Shown: positions 10,832-21,815, numbered from the stretch's first letter. The stretch: DNA of 64,000 nt from Cristatella mucedo (GCA_009760855.2 WPIO01000018.1:3697501-3761500), one strand, 5' to 3'. Numbers and translations: made by a program. Notes: generated from the letters alone by a model not told the origin.

Positions 10832-11074
10832 TTCGTCCTCGATGTGCTTATACGTGCTGACACTGTTCATGCTGCCACTAACCACATTTGCATGCTGACC
10901 CAGTGCATGTAACCCCTAACCATGTTATTCATTTTGTTTGTTTTTCAAGCATGATTTTACTTACTATTCTATTGCGTATCACTTTGCAGCAAATGTAAAG
11001 CGCCTAGAAAGAGATTAAGTTCTCTGAGGGCGCTTTATCAAGTGCAATATTATTATTATTATTATTATTATTAT
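9184..11074 (+). mobile_element. LINE-1w copy A, 5'-truncated, RT frame intact
   Basis: Near-identical to 48.24-50.12 kb, with the shared part starting at 9,184. The 3' end reads AAAGCGCCTAGAAAGAGATT, AAGTTCTCTGAGGGCGCTTT, then (ATT)n. The 5' endonuclease part is missing. Family: L2/CR1-like (Jockey superfamily) by its RT motifs and by the endonuclease seen in the longer copy at 43.5-46.9 kb. Confidence 0.93.
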
Positions 11075-12133
11075 ATAGCACGGCTAGCGAGGAAGGGCGC
11101 TCATACCCTAACGCATCAATTCCGTATCCATAATGTAGACAAGTGTATTTGATGGCAGCGGACGGTTATAGGCTTTCGAAAGCGCTCACGGCCGTACACG
11201 AACGACTCGTCGGCCTATAGCTCAAACCAGCCCCAATGCCAGTGCGAACCTTGGATCGCGACCACTACTATCTCATGGCACCTGCTCTTTTATAAGGCAT
11301 CGGCCGTAGATTATCGCGTAATCGCGAATTATCCCTAATCCAACGATCCCGATTCATTCTATGGCTCCAGCCTATCTTTCAGATATACTACCCCATCAGG
11401 CAAAGCATCGTACCACTCGCTTTTCGGAATCCAACAGTCTAGAAATACCTCGTACAAACCTTAAATCCTTTGGAGACCGTGCATTTAGCTCGTATGCTCC
11501 CACAGCCTGGAACTCCCTCCCGACCTGCATCAGAACATCCCCTGACCTGACCACATTTAAAAGAAACTTAAAAACATACCTATTTAGGACAGCATTTAGT
11601 GGGTCCTTGTGATTCGTCCTCGATGTGCTTATACGTGCTGACACTGTTCATGCTGCCACTAACCACATTTGCATGCTGACCCAGTGCATGTAACCCCTAA
11701 CCATGTTATTCATTTTGTTTGTTTTTCAAGCATGATTTTACTTACTATTCTATTGCGTATCACTTTGCAGCAAATGTAAAGCGCCTAGAAAGAGATTAAG
11801 TTCTCTGAGGGCGCTTTATCAAGTGCAATATTATTATTATTATTATTATTATTATATAGCACGGCTAGCGAGGAAGGGCGCTCATACCCTAACGCATCAA
11901 TTCCGTATCCATAATGTAGACAAGTGTATTTGATGGCAGCGGACGGTTATAGGCTTTCGAAAGCGCTCACGGCCGTACACGAACGACTCGTCGGCCTATA
12001 GCTCAAACCAGCCCCAATGCCAGTGCGAACCTTGGATCGCGACCACTACTATCTCATGGCACCTGCTCTTTTATAAGGCATCGGCCGTAGATTATCGCGT
12101 AATCGCGAATTATCCCTAATCCAACGATCCCGA
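11075..12133. repeat. 781-bp tandem duplication (spacer + LINE-1w 3' end)
   Basis: A 278-bp non-LINE spacer starting TATAGCACGGCTAGCGAGG (about 11,075-11,352 and 11,856-12,133) alternates with 3' ends of LINE-1w. The two units look identical to the eye and the period is 781 bp. Most simply, unequal exchange between neighbouring LINE 3' ends copied the spacer. Confidence 0.92.
11353..11855 (+). mobile_element. LINE-1w 3' fragment (tandem unit 1)
   Basis: Begins at TTCATTCTATGGCTCCAGCC within the RT C-terminal region and runs to the (ATT)n tail. It encodes the final 83 codons of the LINE ORF. Confidence 0.93.
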
Positions 12134-12633
12134 TTCATTCTATGGCTCCAGCCTATCTTTCAGATATACTACCCCATCAGGCAAAGCATCGTACCACTCG
12201 CTTTTCGGAATCCAACAGTCTAGAAATACCTCGTACAAACCTTAAATCCTTTGGAGACCGTGCATTTAGCTCGTATGCTCCCACAGCCTGGAACTCCCTC
12301 CCGACCTGCATCAGAACATCCCCTGACCTGACCACATTTAAAAGAAACTTAAAAACATACCTATTTAGGACAGCATTTAGTGGGTCCTTGTGATTCGTCC
12401 TCGATGTGCTTATGCGTGCTGACACTGTTCATGCTGCCACTAACCACATTTGCATGCTGACCCAGTGCATGTAACCCCTAACCATGTTATTCATTTTGTT
12501 TGTTTTTCAAGCATGATTTTACTTACTATTCTATTGCGTATCACTTTGCAGCAAATGTAAAGCGCCTAGAAAGAGATTAAGTTATCTGAGGGCACTTTAT
12601 CAAGTGCAATATTGTTATTATTATTATTATTAT
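12134..12633 (+). mobile_element. LINE-1w 3' fragment (tandem unit 2)
   Basis: Same truncation point and the same 83-codon C-terminal frame as unit 1. It differs slightly near the end (TTATCTGAGGGCACTTT, ATTGTTATT). It is not followed by another spacer. Confidence 0.93.
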
Positions 12634-13734
12634 CCCACCGACCGTAATCTGGCTGGTTGAGTAGTCGACGAGGATCATTGGCGGCGTCGGGTCGACGGCT
12701 CCGCTGAAGAGGAAGAAAGGAAAAGAGACCCACGAAGTCCGGCGGGCGGACGGGCGGGCGGAACAAGTGAGCAGCGCGCGACGACGAGAGTCGCACGGGC
12801 CGCCGCAAACTAGTTGGCCAGCACGGGCTGGCTAATAGGTTAGCTCTGCAGGTCATCGGTGTACGGCTCGAGGCAGCTGAGCCCTGCGGTGGCTGAAGTC
12901 TGGTGAGGCACGCACCGGGCGCCACGCCGCCATTCGCCCAGATCTCTATCTAGCGGTGGCAAACAGCCGACGGTCTTTCCTTTTAAGGCACTAGCTGGTA
13001 AGGATTTTTCAAATCCTGTGATCAAGCCCTCTTGCTTGTTGTGTGTCCACCGTTCGCACAATTCGCTCGTTTTTGGGGACCCGCCGCGCTGCAGAGTTGT
13101 AGAGGCTTTCAGCACGCTCGTGGATCGAAAAAGGAAAATCTCTGCGTCAGAGTTGGACGGCGTCATAGATTTCCACAGACTAACGAGCGGTTGAGGCATC
13201 ATTGGTCACATGTGCATAGCCGTTGGCTGGTGCCGGCTGGCGTCGGGCCGGCAGCTCCAATTTAGAAGGAGAAGATGAGAGATGATGCAGCTCTTGTAGC
13301 CACCCTATGGACGAGCAGCCAGTGTGGAGCGGCGGCAGTGAGGGTCACATGACCAACACAGTATTTGGCTAACCTGCGGCGGCTAGCCAAAATGGCAGCA
13401 GCAGCAGGGGTCAGTCTGAAAAAATGGGTCAAAATCCCATATTTTGAATTGTTTCTTTTACCAGGAATGCTTGTTTGAAATTCAATTCCCATTTTTTTTA
13501 AGATTGAAGCACTGTTCAGGAAAATCTCTGGATTGTGTCAAACCGGTAATAAACCGGAAGTAACTTGCCGACTTTGTCAGTAAGAGCTTGGGCATACGTT
13601 TTGGCGGAGTTTTGATGCACACGGCCTGAACATGTAGGCGATAGCACGCGTGTCGCTCAAAATGGTCAGTATATTAAGAGGATGAAACCACGAATTCCTC
13701 ATTAGATGTGCACTGTCTTGGAGCTCGCGAAAAT
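12634..13734. other. unassigned sequence
   Basis: No recognised gene or repeat. Open frames carry no family motifs. Confidence 0.3.
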
Positions 13735-13979
13735 TGTAGTCTGAATTATCGTCGCGAACGGCACAGAACACCAGCCGACGAGCAACACCGCCAGTTTATT
13801 CCACCTCCACACGGAGCAGGGCGAAGAACGACTCTCCTCGCCCCTCTCACCCACCGGAGTCCCCCGACTTCCTTGTCAAAACAAGCACTAATAGCACGTC
13901 CGGGCTGCTTACCACATCGAGTGTCACAGCCCACTCGTGCGGCGATCAGGGGCAGTGTCATCAATTAAATAAAACCACA
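13735..13979 (-). repeat. 3' LTR of the compact element
   Basis: Same length as the other LTR (245 bp), with roughly ten mismatches by eye. On the minus strand it holds GGAATAAACTGG, a polyadenylation signal. Confidence 0.87.
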
Positions 13980-14239
13980 TGCCCGCCTGATCTGGAGATC
14001 AACTAACGATGTAGCCAGAGCAGCAAGCAGCTGTTCTTCTCCACTGCTTAGACAACGAGAAGGCTAAACATTAACCACATAGTCATAGCGCGCCGGCGGT
14101 CTCAGCCCACATCTTGGCCGTAGCTGTCTGCCGCGCTCGTCTGCTCTTGCCAAACTACCAGGGCCAGCATCGAAGTGTGCATCAAGGAATTCGTTAGCGA
14201 TCGGTACTGTTCTGATGTCCGCTCCCTTAATTATGAGGC

Positions 14240-15238
14240 TTAAGTAACGGCTGCTCGGAGAAGGCAGGCGACCGCGCGGCCTGTGCAAAAAAGCCAGCTG
14301 CGTTTGACAGCTGCGTTCATGCGTCGTGGGGCCACATATTTCTCCGCCGCTGGCACCTCGTCGGTCGTCAAAGCCTCAAAGCTCAATGGTGCATCCCACA
14401 CGACCACCACTTCGCAAGCCACCGCCGCGTCTCCGGGCGCCGCCGCCGCCGCGTCTTTGGGCGCCGCCGCCGCCGCGTCTGCGGGCGCCGCCGCGTCTTC
14501 GGACGCCGCCGCCGCGTCTTCGGGCGCCGCCGCCGCGTCTCCGGGCGCCGCCGCCGCCGCGTCTTCGGGCGCCGCCGCCGCCGCGTCTTCAGGCGCCGCC
14601 GCCGCCGCGTCTTCGGGCGCCGCCGCCGCGTCTCCGACCCGCACCGCATATCCGATATGCGCCTCGTCTCCTACCTGTGCTGCGTCACAGCCCACTTGCG
14701 TTGCCGATGAGCCTCCGACCTGCTCCGCATCTCCGACTTGCTCCGAGTCGTAACCCACCGGTTCGTCGCATGCTAGCGTCACCTCCACGGCTTCCGCTAC
14801 CTCGCAGGCCGTTGCCTCATTGCACACCACGTGCGCCTGGCAAACCGTCACAGCCTGGATCGCTGTCACCGCGTTCCACATGGTGGCATCCTGGTAAACC
14901 GTTGTCGCCCGGCACACCGTCGGCGATTGCTGATATTGCTTCTGGTCCCTTTTGTCACCGCCCTCTCTCCGACAAGCATTTGCTAAGTCAGCGCTCAGCA
15001 GTCGCGCTTTACCTGCAGGGCTAGCCAGCGCTGTTACCAGAGCCTCGCGAAGCAGACGGCAGTCATCCTTGATTGCCTTCGGCATGTAAGAATACACATA
15101 GAAGGCGCTTCCTTCCAGGAAGAGAGGCAGATATTTGTGCCAGATTGTCGGATTGACACCGTACAGCTCGAGCCGCCGCTCCGAGTCGAGCAGCCAAGTT
15201 GCAAAGTCATCGCCGACTTTAAAATGTTCAAGCAACAT
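14240..15238 (-). CDS. Gag-like protein with repeat-built C-terminus
   Basis: 332 codons. Residues 1-90 (FKVGDDFATWLLDSERRLEL, LPLFLEGSAFYVYSYM, LLREALVTAL) follow the pattern of a Ty3/gypsy Gag capsid: F..W....E....., then L..L.G.A...Y, then L...L..A. No CCHC zinc knuckle follows. Residues about 105-205 are a degenerate repeat of six to seven residues (for example VGDAEQ, VGCDAAQ, VGDEAH). Residues about 205-275 are nearly pure AAAAAPED/PGD units coded by GCC/GCG runs at 14,420-14,635. The capsid call is pattern recognition, not a database match. Confidence 0.6.
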   Translation of the reverse strand: MLLEHFKVGDDFATWLLDSERRLELYGVNPTIWHKYLPLFLEGSAFYVYSYMPKAIKDDCRLLREALVTALASPAGKARLLSADLANACRREGGDKRDQKQYQQSPTVCRATTVYQDATMWNAVTAIQAVTVCQAHVVCNEATACEVAEAVEVTLACDEPVGYDSEQVGDAEQVGGSSATQVGCDAAQVGDEAHIGYAVRVGDAAAAPEDAAAAAPEDAAAAAPEDAAAAAPGDAAAAPEDAAAASEDAAAPADAAAAAPKDAAAAAPGDAAVACEVVVVWDAPLSFEALTTDEVPAAEKYVAPRRMNAAVKRSWLFCTGRAVACLLRAAVT

Positions 15239-15271
15239 TGCTGTAGGTCACCGCCGCCACCGGAAATAGCT

Positions 15272-15516
15272 TGTAGTCTGACTTATCGTCGCGAACGGCA
15301 CAGAACACCAGCCGACGAGCAACACCGCCAGTTTATTCCACCTCCACACGGAGCAGGGCGAAGCTCAACTCTCCTCGCCCCTTTCGCCCACCGGAGTCCC
15401 CCGACTTCCTTGTCAAAACAAACACTAATAGCACGTCCGGGCTGCTTACCACATCGAGTGTCACAGCCCACTCGTACGGCGATCAGGGGCAATGTCATCA
15501 ATTAAATAAAACCACA
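15272..15516 (-). repeat. 5' LTR of the compact element
   Basis: Partner of the 13,735 LTR. It lies upstream of the minus-strand ORF, so it should carry the promoter. TG...CA ends and AATAAA conserved. Confidence 0.87.
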
Positions 15517-15523
15517 AAATGGC

Positions 15524-16303
15524 ATCAAAGTAATGTATCTCCGTCAGTAACTCCACAAAGTCATAAAGACCATGTGGGTGTTACGCAGGAGAGTTTTCTA
15601 TAGCGCAATCACAGCCTAAGCGGCTTTCGGTACACATTCGGTAGCCAACGGACTTCGTCTCAAGCAACAAAGAGAAAGTGGGAAGCATGGCAGAGTCAGG
15701 AGAGCAGTTGAGGTAGTGAGTACCATAGAAGTAGCAGTTCAGGACCGCTGGAAAGGATGTGCCATAGTCGGCAGTAGGAGAGTAGTTGTCGTTGCGTAAG
15801 AATTGTCCAAGCGAGTTCCACAGTCTAGGACCTGCATAGCTAAAGCTTCCGTCGCCAGCTGTCTTTAAGCGGAGGAATGGGACAGCTAATTTATTGTCCA
15901 CACAGGACCAGAAGGCGCGAACAGGCTGAAACTGATGCAGCAGTTCAGCCAGGCACGAAGGAGCCAAGCCGTGGTGGGCCCTGTAGGTCAGCGTAAGAAC
16001 TTTGCTTTGTGTCCTTTGCTCAACCGGCAACCATCCTAGCTCTTTCAGCAGAGGAGACACGTGCTCAAACCGCTGGGACTTGAAGACCAGCCTTGTAGCC
16101 ATATTCATAGTCAGCTGTAGTGGCATAATAGCTTTCTTTGGCAGCCCAGCCAAAAGGGAATTACAACAATCAAGCAGAGACAGAACTAAAGAGCTAGTTA
16201 AATTTTTTACAAGCCACTGTGGGAGACACCTCCTAATCTTGGATAGGGATCGGATGTGATGGCTAGCTGTAGAGGCAGTCTTCTGAATGAAGCTTTTGAA
16301 AGT
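15524..16303 (-). mobile_element. LINE-2w 3' fragment
   Basis: Minus-strand frame with SFIQKTASTASHHIRSLSKI, LSLLDCCNSLLAGLP, LGWLPVEQRTQSKVLTLTYR and GPRLWNSLGQFLRND. The 3' block (GTTACTGACGGAGATACATTAC) abuts the LTR element with only a few bases between. 5' truncation is at about 16,303. Confidence 0.9.
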
Positions 16304-16345
16304 GAGAGCATGTAGGCTGATAAGATATGCATTCGAGATATGTGC

Positions 16346-16819
16346 ATCTTTCAGAGATACTACCCCATCAGGCAAAGCATCGTACCACTCGCTTTTCGGA
16401 ATCCAACAGTCTAGAAATACCTCGTACAAACCTTAAATCCTTTGGAGACCGTGCATTTAGCTCGTATGCTCCCACAGCCTGGAACTCCCTCCCGACCTGC
16501 ATCAGAACATCCCCTGACCTGACCACATTTAAAAGAAACTTAAAAACATACCTATTTAGGACAGCATTTAGTGGGTCCTTGTGATTCGTCCTCGATGTGC
16601 TTATGCGTGCTGACACTGTTCATGCTGCCACTAACCACATTTGCATGCTGACCCAGTGCATGTAACCCCTAACCATGTTATTCATTTTGTTTGTTTTTCA
16701 AGCATGATTTTACTTACTATTCTATTGCGTATCACTTTGCAGCAAATGTAAAGCGCCTAGAAAGAGATTAAGTTCTCTGAGGGCGCTTTATCAAGTGCAA
16801 TATTATTATTATTATTATA
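16346..16819 (+). mobile_element. LINE-1w 3' fragment
   Basis: Starts at ATCTTTCAGAGATACTACCC inside the RT C-terminal region and ends with (ATT)n. It lies head to head with the LINE-2w fragment, 42 bp apart, and is joined directly to LTR-like copy B. Confidence 0.92.
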
Positions 16820-16839
16820 TGTATCTGGGTGCGATAGGA

Positions 16840-18245
16840 ATGTGTAGCAAAGAGCCAGCCTGGCTCAATTTTAGGACGCATAAGAACTGCTCGGCTGAAA
16901 TGCACCTGCGTCCTCGAGCAGTGAGCAAGAGGACGTAGCGATCGTAGTAGGATCGCGAGGCTGATTGATATCGGCTGGCCTTTCGTCCAACCCTGTCGCT
17001 GCTAGTAATATAAGAATCGGGCGACGCTCGCTCAAGGTCGCTGTCGCCGCAAGCCGTCCGAGAGTTTCGCCGGACTCGATTCTCTTAGAGCGATGGAGGC
17101 GCGCCGGCTGTTCACGCCATCTATAGACGGCCGCGAGACAGAGCGAGCCAGCGCCAGCAGAATTCGGCGGCCGCCACTTTGTATAACAGAGGCTCCAGCG
17201 GCGGCGGCGGCCGGTCTCGTGGAGTCTCATTGAGATAAGAGCACGGACGCGGGTGGTAAAGGAGGCTTTCCCCGTATTTCTCTCAAAGCGTGCGTATACG
17301 AGAGCTCATAGATGAATAAATAAATAAAGACGTGCTCATAGATGAATCGCAGCAAGCCGTCGAATGGCTTAACTATTGGCCGCAGTTGTGGACTACAGTA
17401 GCGTAAGGGCGCTGCGCTTATTACAACACCAGTAAGCATTCGACACACGCTACATCTCTTCCTCCGTAGAATGGAGTGCGGCTGCGGCGGGCAACATCCT
17501 TACATCAAAGGCCGGACTCTGCGGCCGAGTCAACTGCCCAACCACTGCCTCTGCGGGCAAGGGCAAACGTTAGTGGCCGGATGCTGCTGCGATAATTACA
17601 ATAGCAGACGCAGCAGCAGTACGAAAAACTACCGAATATTATCGCATTGCTCCCGCAGCTCGCATTTCGCGGTTCTTTGCGCGCATGCGCGCGTGGTCCT
17701 GGCGTAGGGATTTGTCTCTGTGAACTAGGTTTAGAGTCCGGTAAAGTGGAAGGATTGCCTTCGTAGACGAAATGGCCCCCAATAGACGTGCCTTTGCTAA
17801 AAAGCGCAAGCAGAGCCCTATTTCTCAGGTCAGGAGCTAGGATTCGGGGCGTTCCTGCCTCTGCAGCAGGTGAAAGTGGAAACTCTGTTTTCCGGTCAAG
17901 AGTTAGATGAAGGTCAGGGATTCCGGTTCTGGTGAAGCGATGGTCGGCGCTTCGGCTCTTCCGTGGAAGCCGCTGCATGCCTGAACCTCGACGTCGCTAT
18001 CGCGTATCTGCTCGTTTGAGCCCGGCGTCTATTTGGGTCGTTCCGCAGTACAGGCGCAAGTACAGGCCTAAGTACGAGGAGGTATTTCCTCCGTAGGAGC
18101 GCTTGTCTCGGTTAGAACTTTCGAGGATAAAAACGTTAGGATAAAAACGCGAACTCGACGCGCAGCGACATTGGGCGCGAATCGCGAAGAAAGTTCAGTA
18201 AAATACCCTATTCGTATGTGGCGTATCTCTTTTGAACGGTAGTTT
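16840..18245 (+). repeat. LTR-like repeat, copy B
   Basis: Diverged copy of the 6.86-8.0 kb repeat. Shared blocks include GGCTGATTGATATCGGCTGG and GGGCGACGCTCGCT. AATAAATAAATAAAG lies near 17,315. Its 5' part directly follows a LINE-1w tail, so its true start is hidden. Confidence 0.5.
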
Positions 18246-18360
18246 GGTTGGCGCCAGAAGCGCAGATCGCGTGGCAACGCGCGGCACGTTGCGCGTAGAC
18301 TCGCGCCGAACCGAATTCGGCAGTGGGCTGCGCCGCTTGGTAAGCGGCCGGGCAAGCCTC
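18246..18360 (+). repeat. primer-binding-site-like and leader segment, copy B
   Basis: TTGGCGCCAGAAGCG followed by the block shared with 8,003-8,130 (GCGCCGAACCGAATTCGGCA). TGGCGCC is a common start of tRNA-primer binding sites in LTR retroelements. Confidence 0.5.
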
Positions 18361-20366
18361 TTTCGACCCGAGCGTTCGGCGTGTGCGGAAAAATTACATT
18401 TCTACTAAGAATTTACCTGCCAGAAATTATTTGTATCGAAACGCTGAGGGTATTTTGATTCCGAGTAGCCCGGAAACCATGCGGTTCGTCCGACGGAAGC
18501 AGCCGGGATGAGCAACGCACGGACGATCGACAGGTCCGCGGCCACGCGATCGTCCGCGAAAAACGCCGTTTCATGTCAGTTCAAAGTTCAAAGATCGCTC
18601 CCCACTCTTCCCCAAAAGAAAAGTGTCGGGTTGCCAAAGGAAAAATGAGAGAAAACTTAATAAATCGCGGAGCTTACCGGCATTCGACTATATCGAGTAT
18701 ATAACCTTGAGCATAACCGTCAGCGTCTGTTCGCGCTTAGCTCGGTGTCCCAAGCGAAATTCCGACGTGCGGTTGCAAGAAAGCAGCTTGGATTGTATGG
18801 CTAGTGCACTCATACTAAAATTTAAGTCCGAGCAGCGCCCAAATAGAGCAAAACCTTTTTATCCCTCACCCACTTGGGAAGACGTGCAAGTAATGATTAA
18901 GGAATTCTAGATGCTCCGAGAACCCGCTGCCAACCAAGCGTTCAAGCGTTCTTTGTTGCACGGAGCGTTGGCTTAGGCCGCTCTTAGCGGAAGCCGCAAG
19001 ACTTGGCGGGTTCTTAGGTTCTTAGGCCTCCTGGTATTTTCGATAAGCGTTTCTCGCTGCACGTGTAAAAGAAACAGCAGATGTAGTGAAAGGAGTGGCC
19101 AAGGAGTATGTGGTTAAAGCTGTGCACGATGACTGTACAGCTAGAGGGATCAGCTGATCTACGAGGTTATGAGAACAGTCGCGTGGGAAGCTGTCCATCA
19201 TTCTTTCTCGAGTGATGCTGGATTGACTACTTCTCCGACGATCCCGATCGTCTGTATGCCCCGATGGAGTAGCCAAGAGCGCGCCCTTTCATCCCGCTAA
19301 ACCCTCAAAGTTGATTAGTTTTTCTGTTATCGAAACAGCCGTTAAGGCGGTGTATGCTGATTAAACCAAGGATAGCCTATTTGCGCAATGTTTACGGATA
19401 TGTTGCACGAACGCACTCAAAGTATTACGGAGTGTTTGCAAAACCTCGTGTGGACGGAATGCCCAAAGATCAATTATCAACTCAGGCCTTGCAGCCGTAT
19501 GTTTGGCAACGTGCGACACCTGCATGCATTAAGACAAAGGAATGCCCGGTCGTACGACTGTCTTCAAGAGGTCCTGGCATTCGAATCAGGGATATGGTGC
19601 ATGAATTTATGAATATGAGCCGTGATCGTGGCGTGGATCAAGAATTACCAGGAGCCGGAAGGGGGGGCGAAGGATGCAGGCTGCTGAAAAAGGGACAAAT
19701 TAGACAAGAAGCAGGACACAAAGACGGCAGGTTAAGACACAGATGGATCTCCTGGTGTGGAACGTTACTAGTTGCTGCTCATCGATTAGCTGCTAGCAAT
19801 AAAACAGAGTTGATCACGTGACTGTCTACCACCGACCTGTCTTGGTCAGAGCCAGATGAGACTGCCTTCATTGCAAAAACGGCCTTTGTTAGTGTAATTT
19901 TCAGATCATTCCCCAGCTTCCGATGCAAGTTCATATCAGCATGTTATTAATTTGCCAACTTGTCACCTGTCTTTGCACCGGCTAAAACTTCTGGTTTTGG
20001 CTCTGGAGGCTGTAAGGATGAATGCTGGCAGAGGGTTGCAGAATCTCATTTTTATCAGCAATGATGACTGCTCAAACTCTGAGATCAAACAAGATGATTC
20101 AATAGTACTAGCAACTGGAATCCATATGTATGGGCCTTCGACATCCAGGTAAGCGCTGCCGGCTAGTTCAGGCTCATGCTTGGCCACTTTGACTGTGCTT
20201 CGTGATCAGTTATACTTTATAAATTCTATAGCTTGGCCAATCGTGATCGGATCGGCGTGAAATTTGAAATTTAAAGCTGAGCTCTTGACTTGCATTAACT
20301 AAGTCCGAACTCATCTTGGTTCTAGCGTGAGAAATTATAGCCACACATGTCCTTAAATTTCATTAT
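18361..20366. other. unassigned sequence
   Basis: No recognised gene. A 155-codon plus-strand frame at 19,354-19,821 and others have no family motif. Part of the left end may be further internal sequence of the LTR element. Confidence 0.35.
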
Positions 20367-20517
20367 GCCGAGCTGGTTTGGCCCAGTGGTTAAGGTGCTC
20401 GCCCCGACCATGGTCTGACCGAGGTCGTGGGCTCGAGCCCTGTGGCATATGTGAAGCGCCTGAATAGAGAGTAAGTTCTCTCAGGGCGCTATATAAATGA
20501 ATTATTATTATTATTAT
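20367..20517 (+). mobile_element. SINE-1w, best preserved copy
   Basis: The head reads GCCGAGCTGGTTTGGCCCAG, then TGGTTAAGGTGCTCGCC (A-box-like) and GGTCGTGGGCTCGAGCCC (B-box-like), giving a tRNA-derived pol III promoter. The 3' part is GCGCCTGAATAGAGAGTAAG, TTCTCTCAGGGCGCTATATA, then (ATT)n, matching the LINE-1w 3' terminus. About 150 bp. Confidence 0.9.
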
Positions 20518-20871
20518 ATTGAAATTGATTTTGTGGATGTATTCATAGTTTGAAGATGTGTCAAATAACTTTTTTTATTTTCTTTTAGATTAGCTGAAGG
20601 GTAACACAAGTGTAATAAGGGTAACACAAGTGCACCTTTTGAGGGGTTCTCATATTTTTACGGTTTATAGTATTTAATCAGTGGAGTTGACTAGACAGTC
20701 ATGTTTTTTTTAAAGATCGGTGAAAAAACGTGACCTTGACTCATAAAGATCAGATGGTCGATATATCGGTTAAGGTTACGTCAAAGAGTAGTGTGTGTGT
20801 TTGGCCCTTGTTGTTCATGCCAATTTGCATGCCCATAGATCTATTAGTCAATGAGAATTATCAATAAATGT

Positions 20872-21290
20872 GCTTTGAGAGGGACAAATTCCATTCTCCT
20901 TGGACTTTCCCTTGAGGAGAATGTCAAGAAAATACTTATGAAATTGGTCCGGCAATTTAATATTTATTTAGGGTACCTTTCAAAAGACAAACATATTATA
21001 AATAGGATAGGCAGTTCTGACTCCTTCCGCGTAAAATGAAAAATGATTACGCAGACAGTATCTAACCAATATGTAAAGCAGACGCAATACCTGCAAGTAA
21101 ACTTTTTACTGATCTCTACATCGTATGCGACTTGTATCCCGACTTGTTGAACCTTGATACATCGAGATAGAATCGTTAAGCTTGTTCAGATGCATACTTG
21201 TAAATGTTAATAGAGCTTAATTTTTAGTGTAGCTTGACGCTTTATACATTCCAAACCTTGGTGAATGCTTCGCGTATCAGAGTGAAATTT
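20872..21290 (-). repeat. R3 repeat copy (minus)
   Basis: The reverse complement contains TTTGTCTTTTGAAAGGTACC, CCTAAATAAATATT and ATAAGTATTTTCTTGACATT, shared with the plus-strand copies near 23.3 and 50.3 kb. The adjoining part (a GATGTATC/GTCGCATACGATG region) is also shared with 50.16-50.24 kb. AT-rich, non-coding, of unknown class. Confidence 0.65.
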
Positions 21291-21330
21291 GAAATGCAAG
21301 TCCAGGTCTACACGTTGGAAGTTTCTCTAC

Positions 21331-21815
21331 AATGCATCTCCATCTGTAGCTCCACAAAGTCATAAAGACCATGCGAGTGTTACGCAGGAGAGTTTTGTAT
21401 AGCGCACTCACAGCCTAAGTGGCTTTTGGTACGCATTCGGTAGCCAACGGACTTCGTCTCACGCAACAAAGAGAAAGTGGGAAGCATGGCAGAGTCAGGA
21501 GAGCAGTTGAGGTAGTGAGTAACATAGAAGTAGCAGTTCAGGACCGCTGAAAAAGATGTGCCATAGTCGGCAGTTGGAGAGTAGTTGTCGTTTCGTAAGA
21601 ATTGTCCAAGTGAGTTCCACAGTCTAGGACCTGCAGAGCTAAAGCTTCTGCCGCCAACGGTCTTTAAGCGGAGGAATGGAACAGCTAATTTATTGTCCAT
21701 ACACGACCTGAGGGCGCGAAGAGGCTGAAACTGGTGCAGCAGTTTAGCTAGGTACGAAGAAGCAAAGCCGTGACGGGCCTTGTGGGTCAGCGAAAAAACT
21801 TGGCTTTGTATCCGT
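21331..21815 (-). mobile_element. LINE-2w 3' fragment
   Basis: Minus-strand frame ending in LWNSLGQFLRNDNYSPTADY and the LINE-2w 3' block GGAGCTACAGATGGAGATGC. 5'-truncated. Confidence 0.88.

Larger units (their letters stand above)
13735..15516 (-). mobile_element. compact LTR retrotransposon with Gag-like ORF only
   Basis: Two 245-bp direct repeats starting TGTAGTCTGA and ending AACCACA (TG...CA) bound a 1.29-kb interior. Four bases (AAAT) flank both ends as a possible target-site duplication. The single long ORF reads on the minus strand and begins 34 bases inside the 5' LTR. No protease, RT, RNase H or integrase is present, so the element would depend on another element's enzymes. No clear primer-binding site was found. 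Confidence 0.85.

Noticed and set aside
14283-15024. Long plus-strand frames (Ala/Ser- and Pro/Arg-rich) over the 14.3-15.0 kb GC-rich repeat
   Set aside because: They are antisense shadows of the GCC/GCG repeat in the minus-strand Gag-like ORF, which begins properly after the LTR.
15581-16429. A 282-codon minus frame as one gene
   Set aside because: It is a LINE-2w C-terminal region extended by chance into flanking sequence and an antisense LINE-1w fragment.
19354-19821. A 155-codon plus-strand frame
   Set aside because: No recognisable domain, no repeat support, and no splice partners could be seen.
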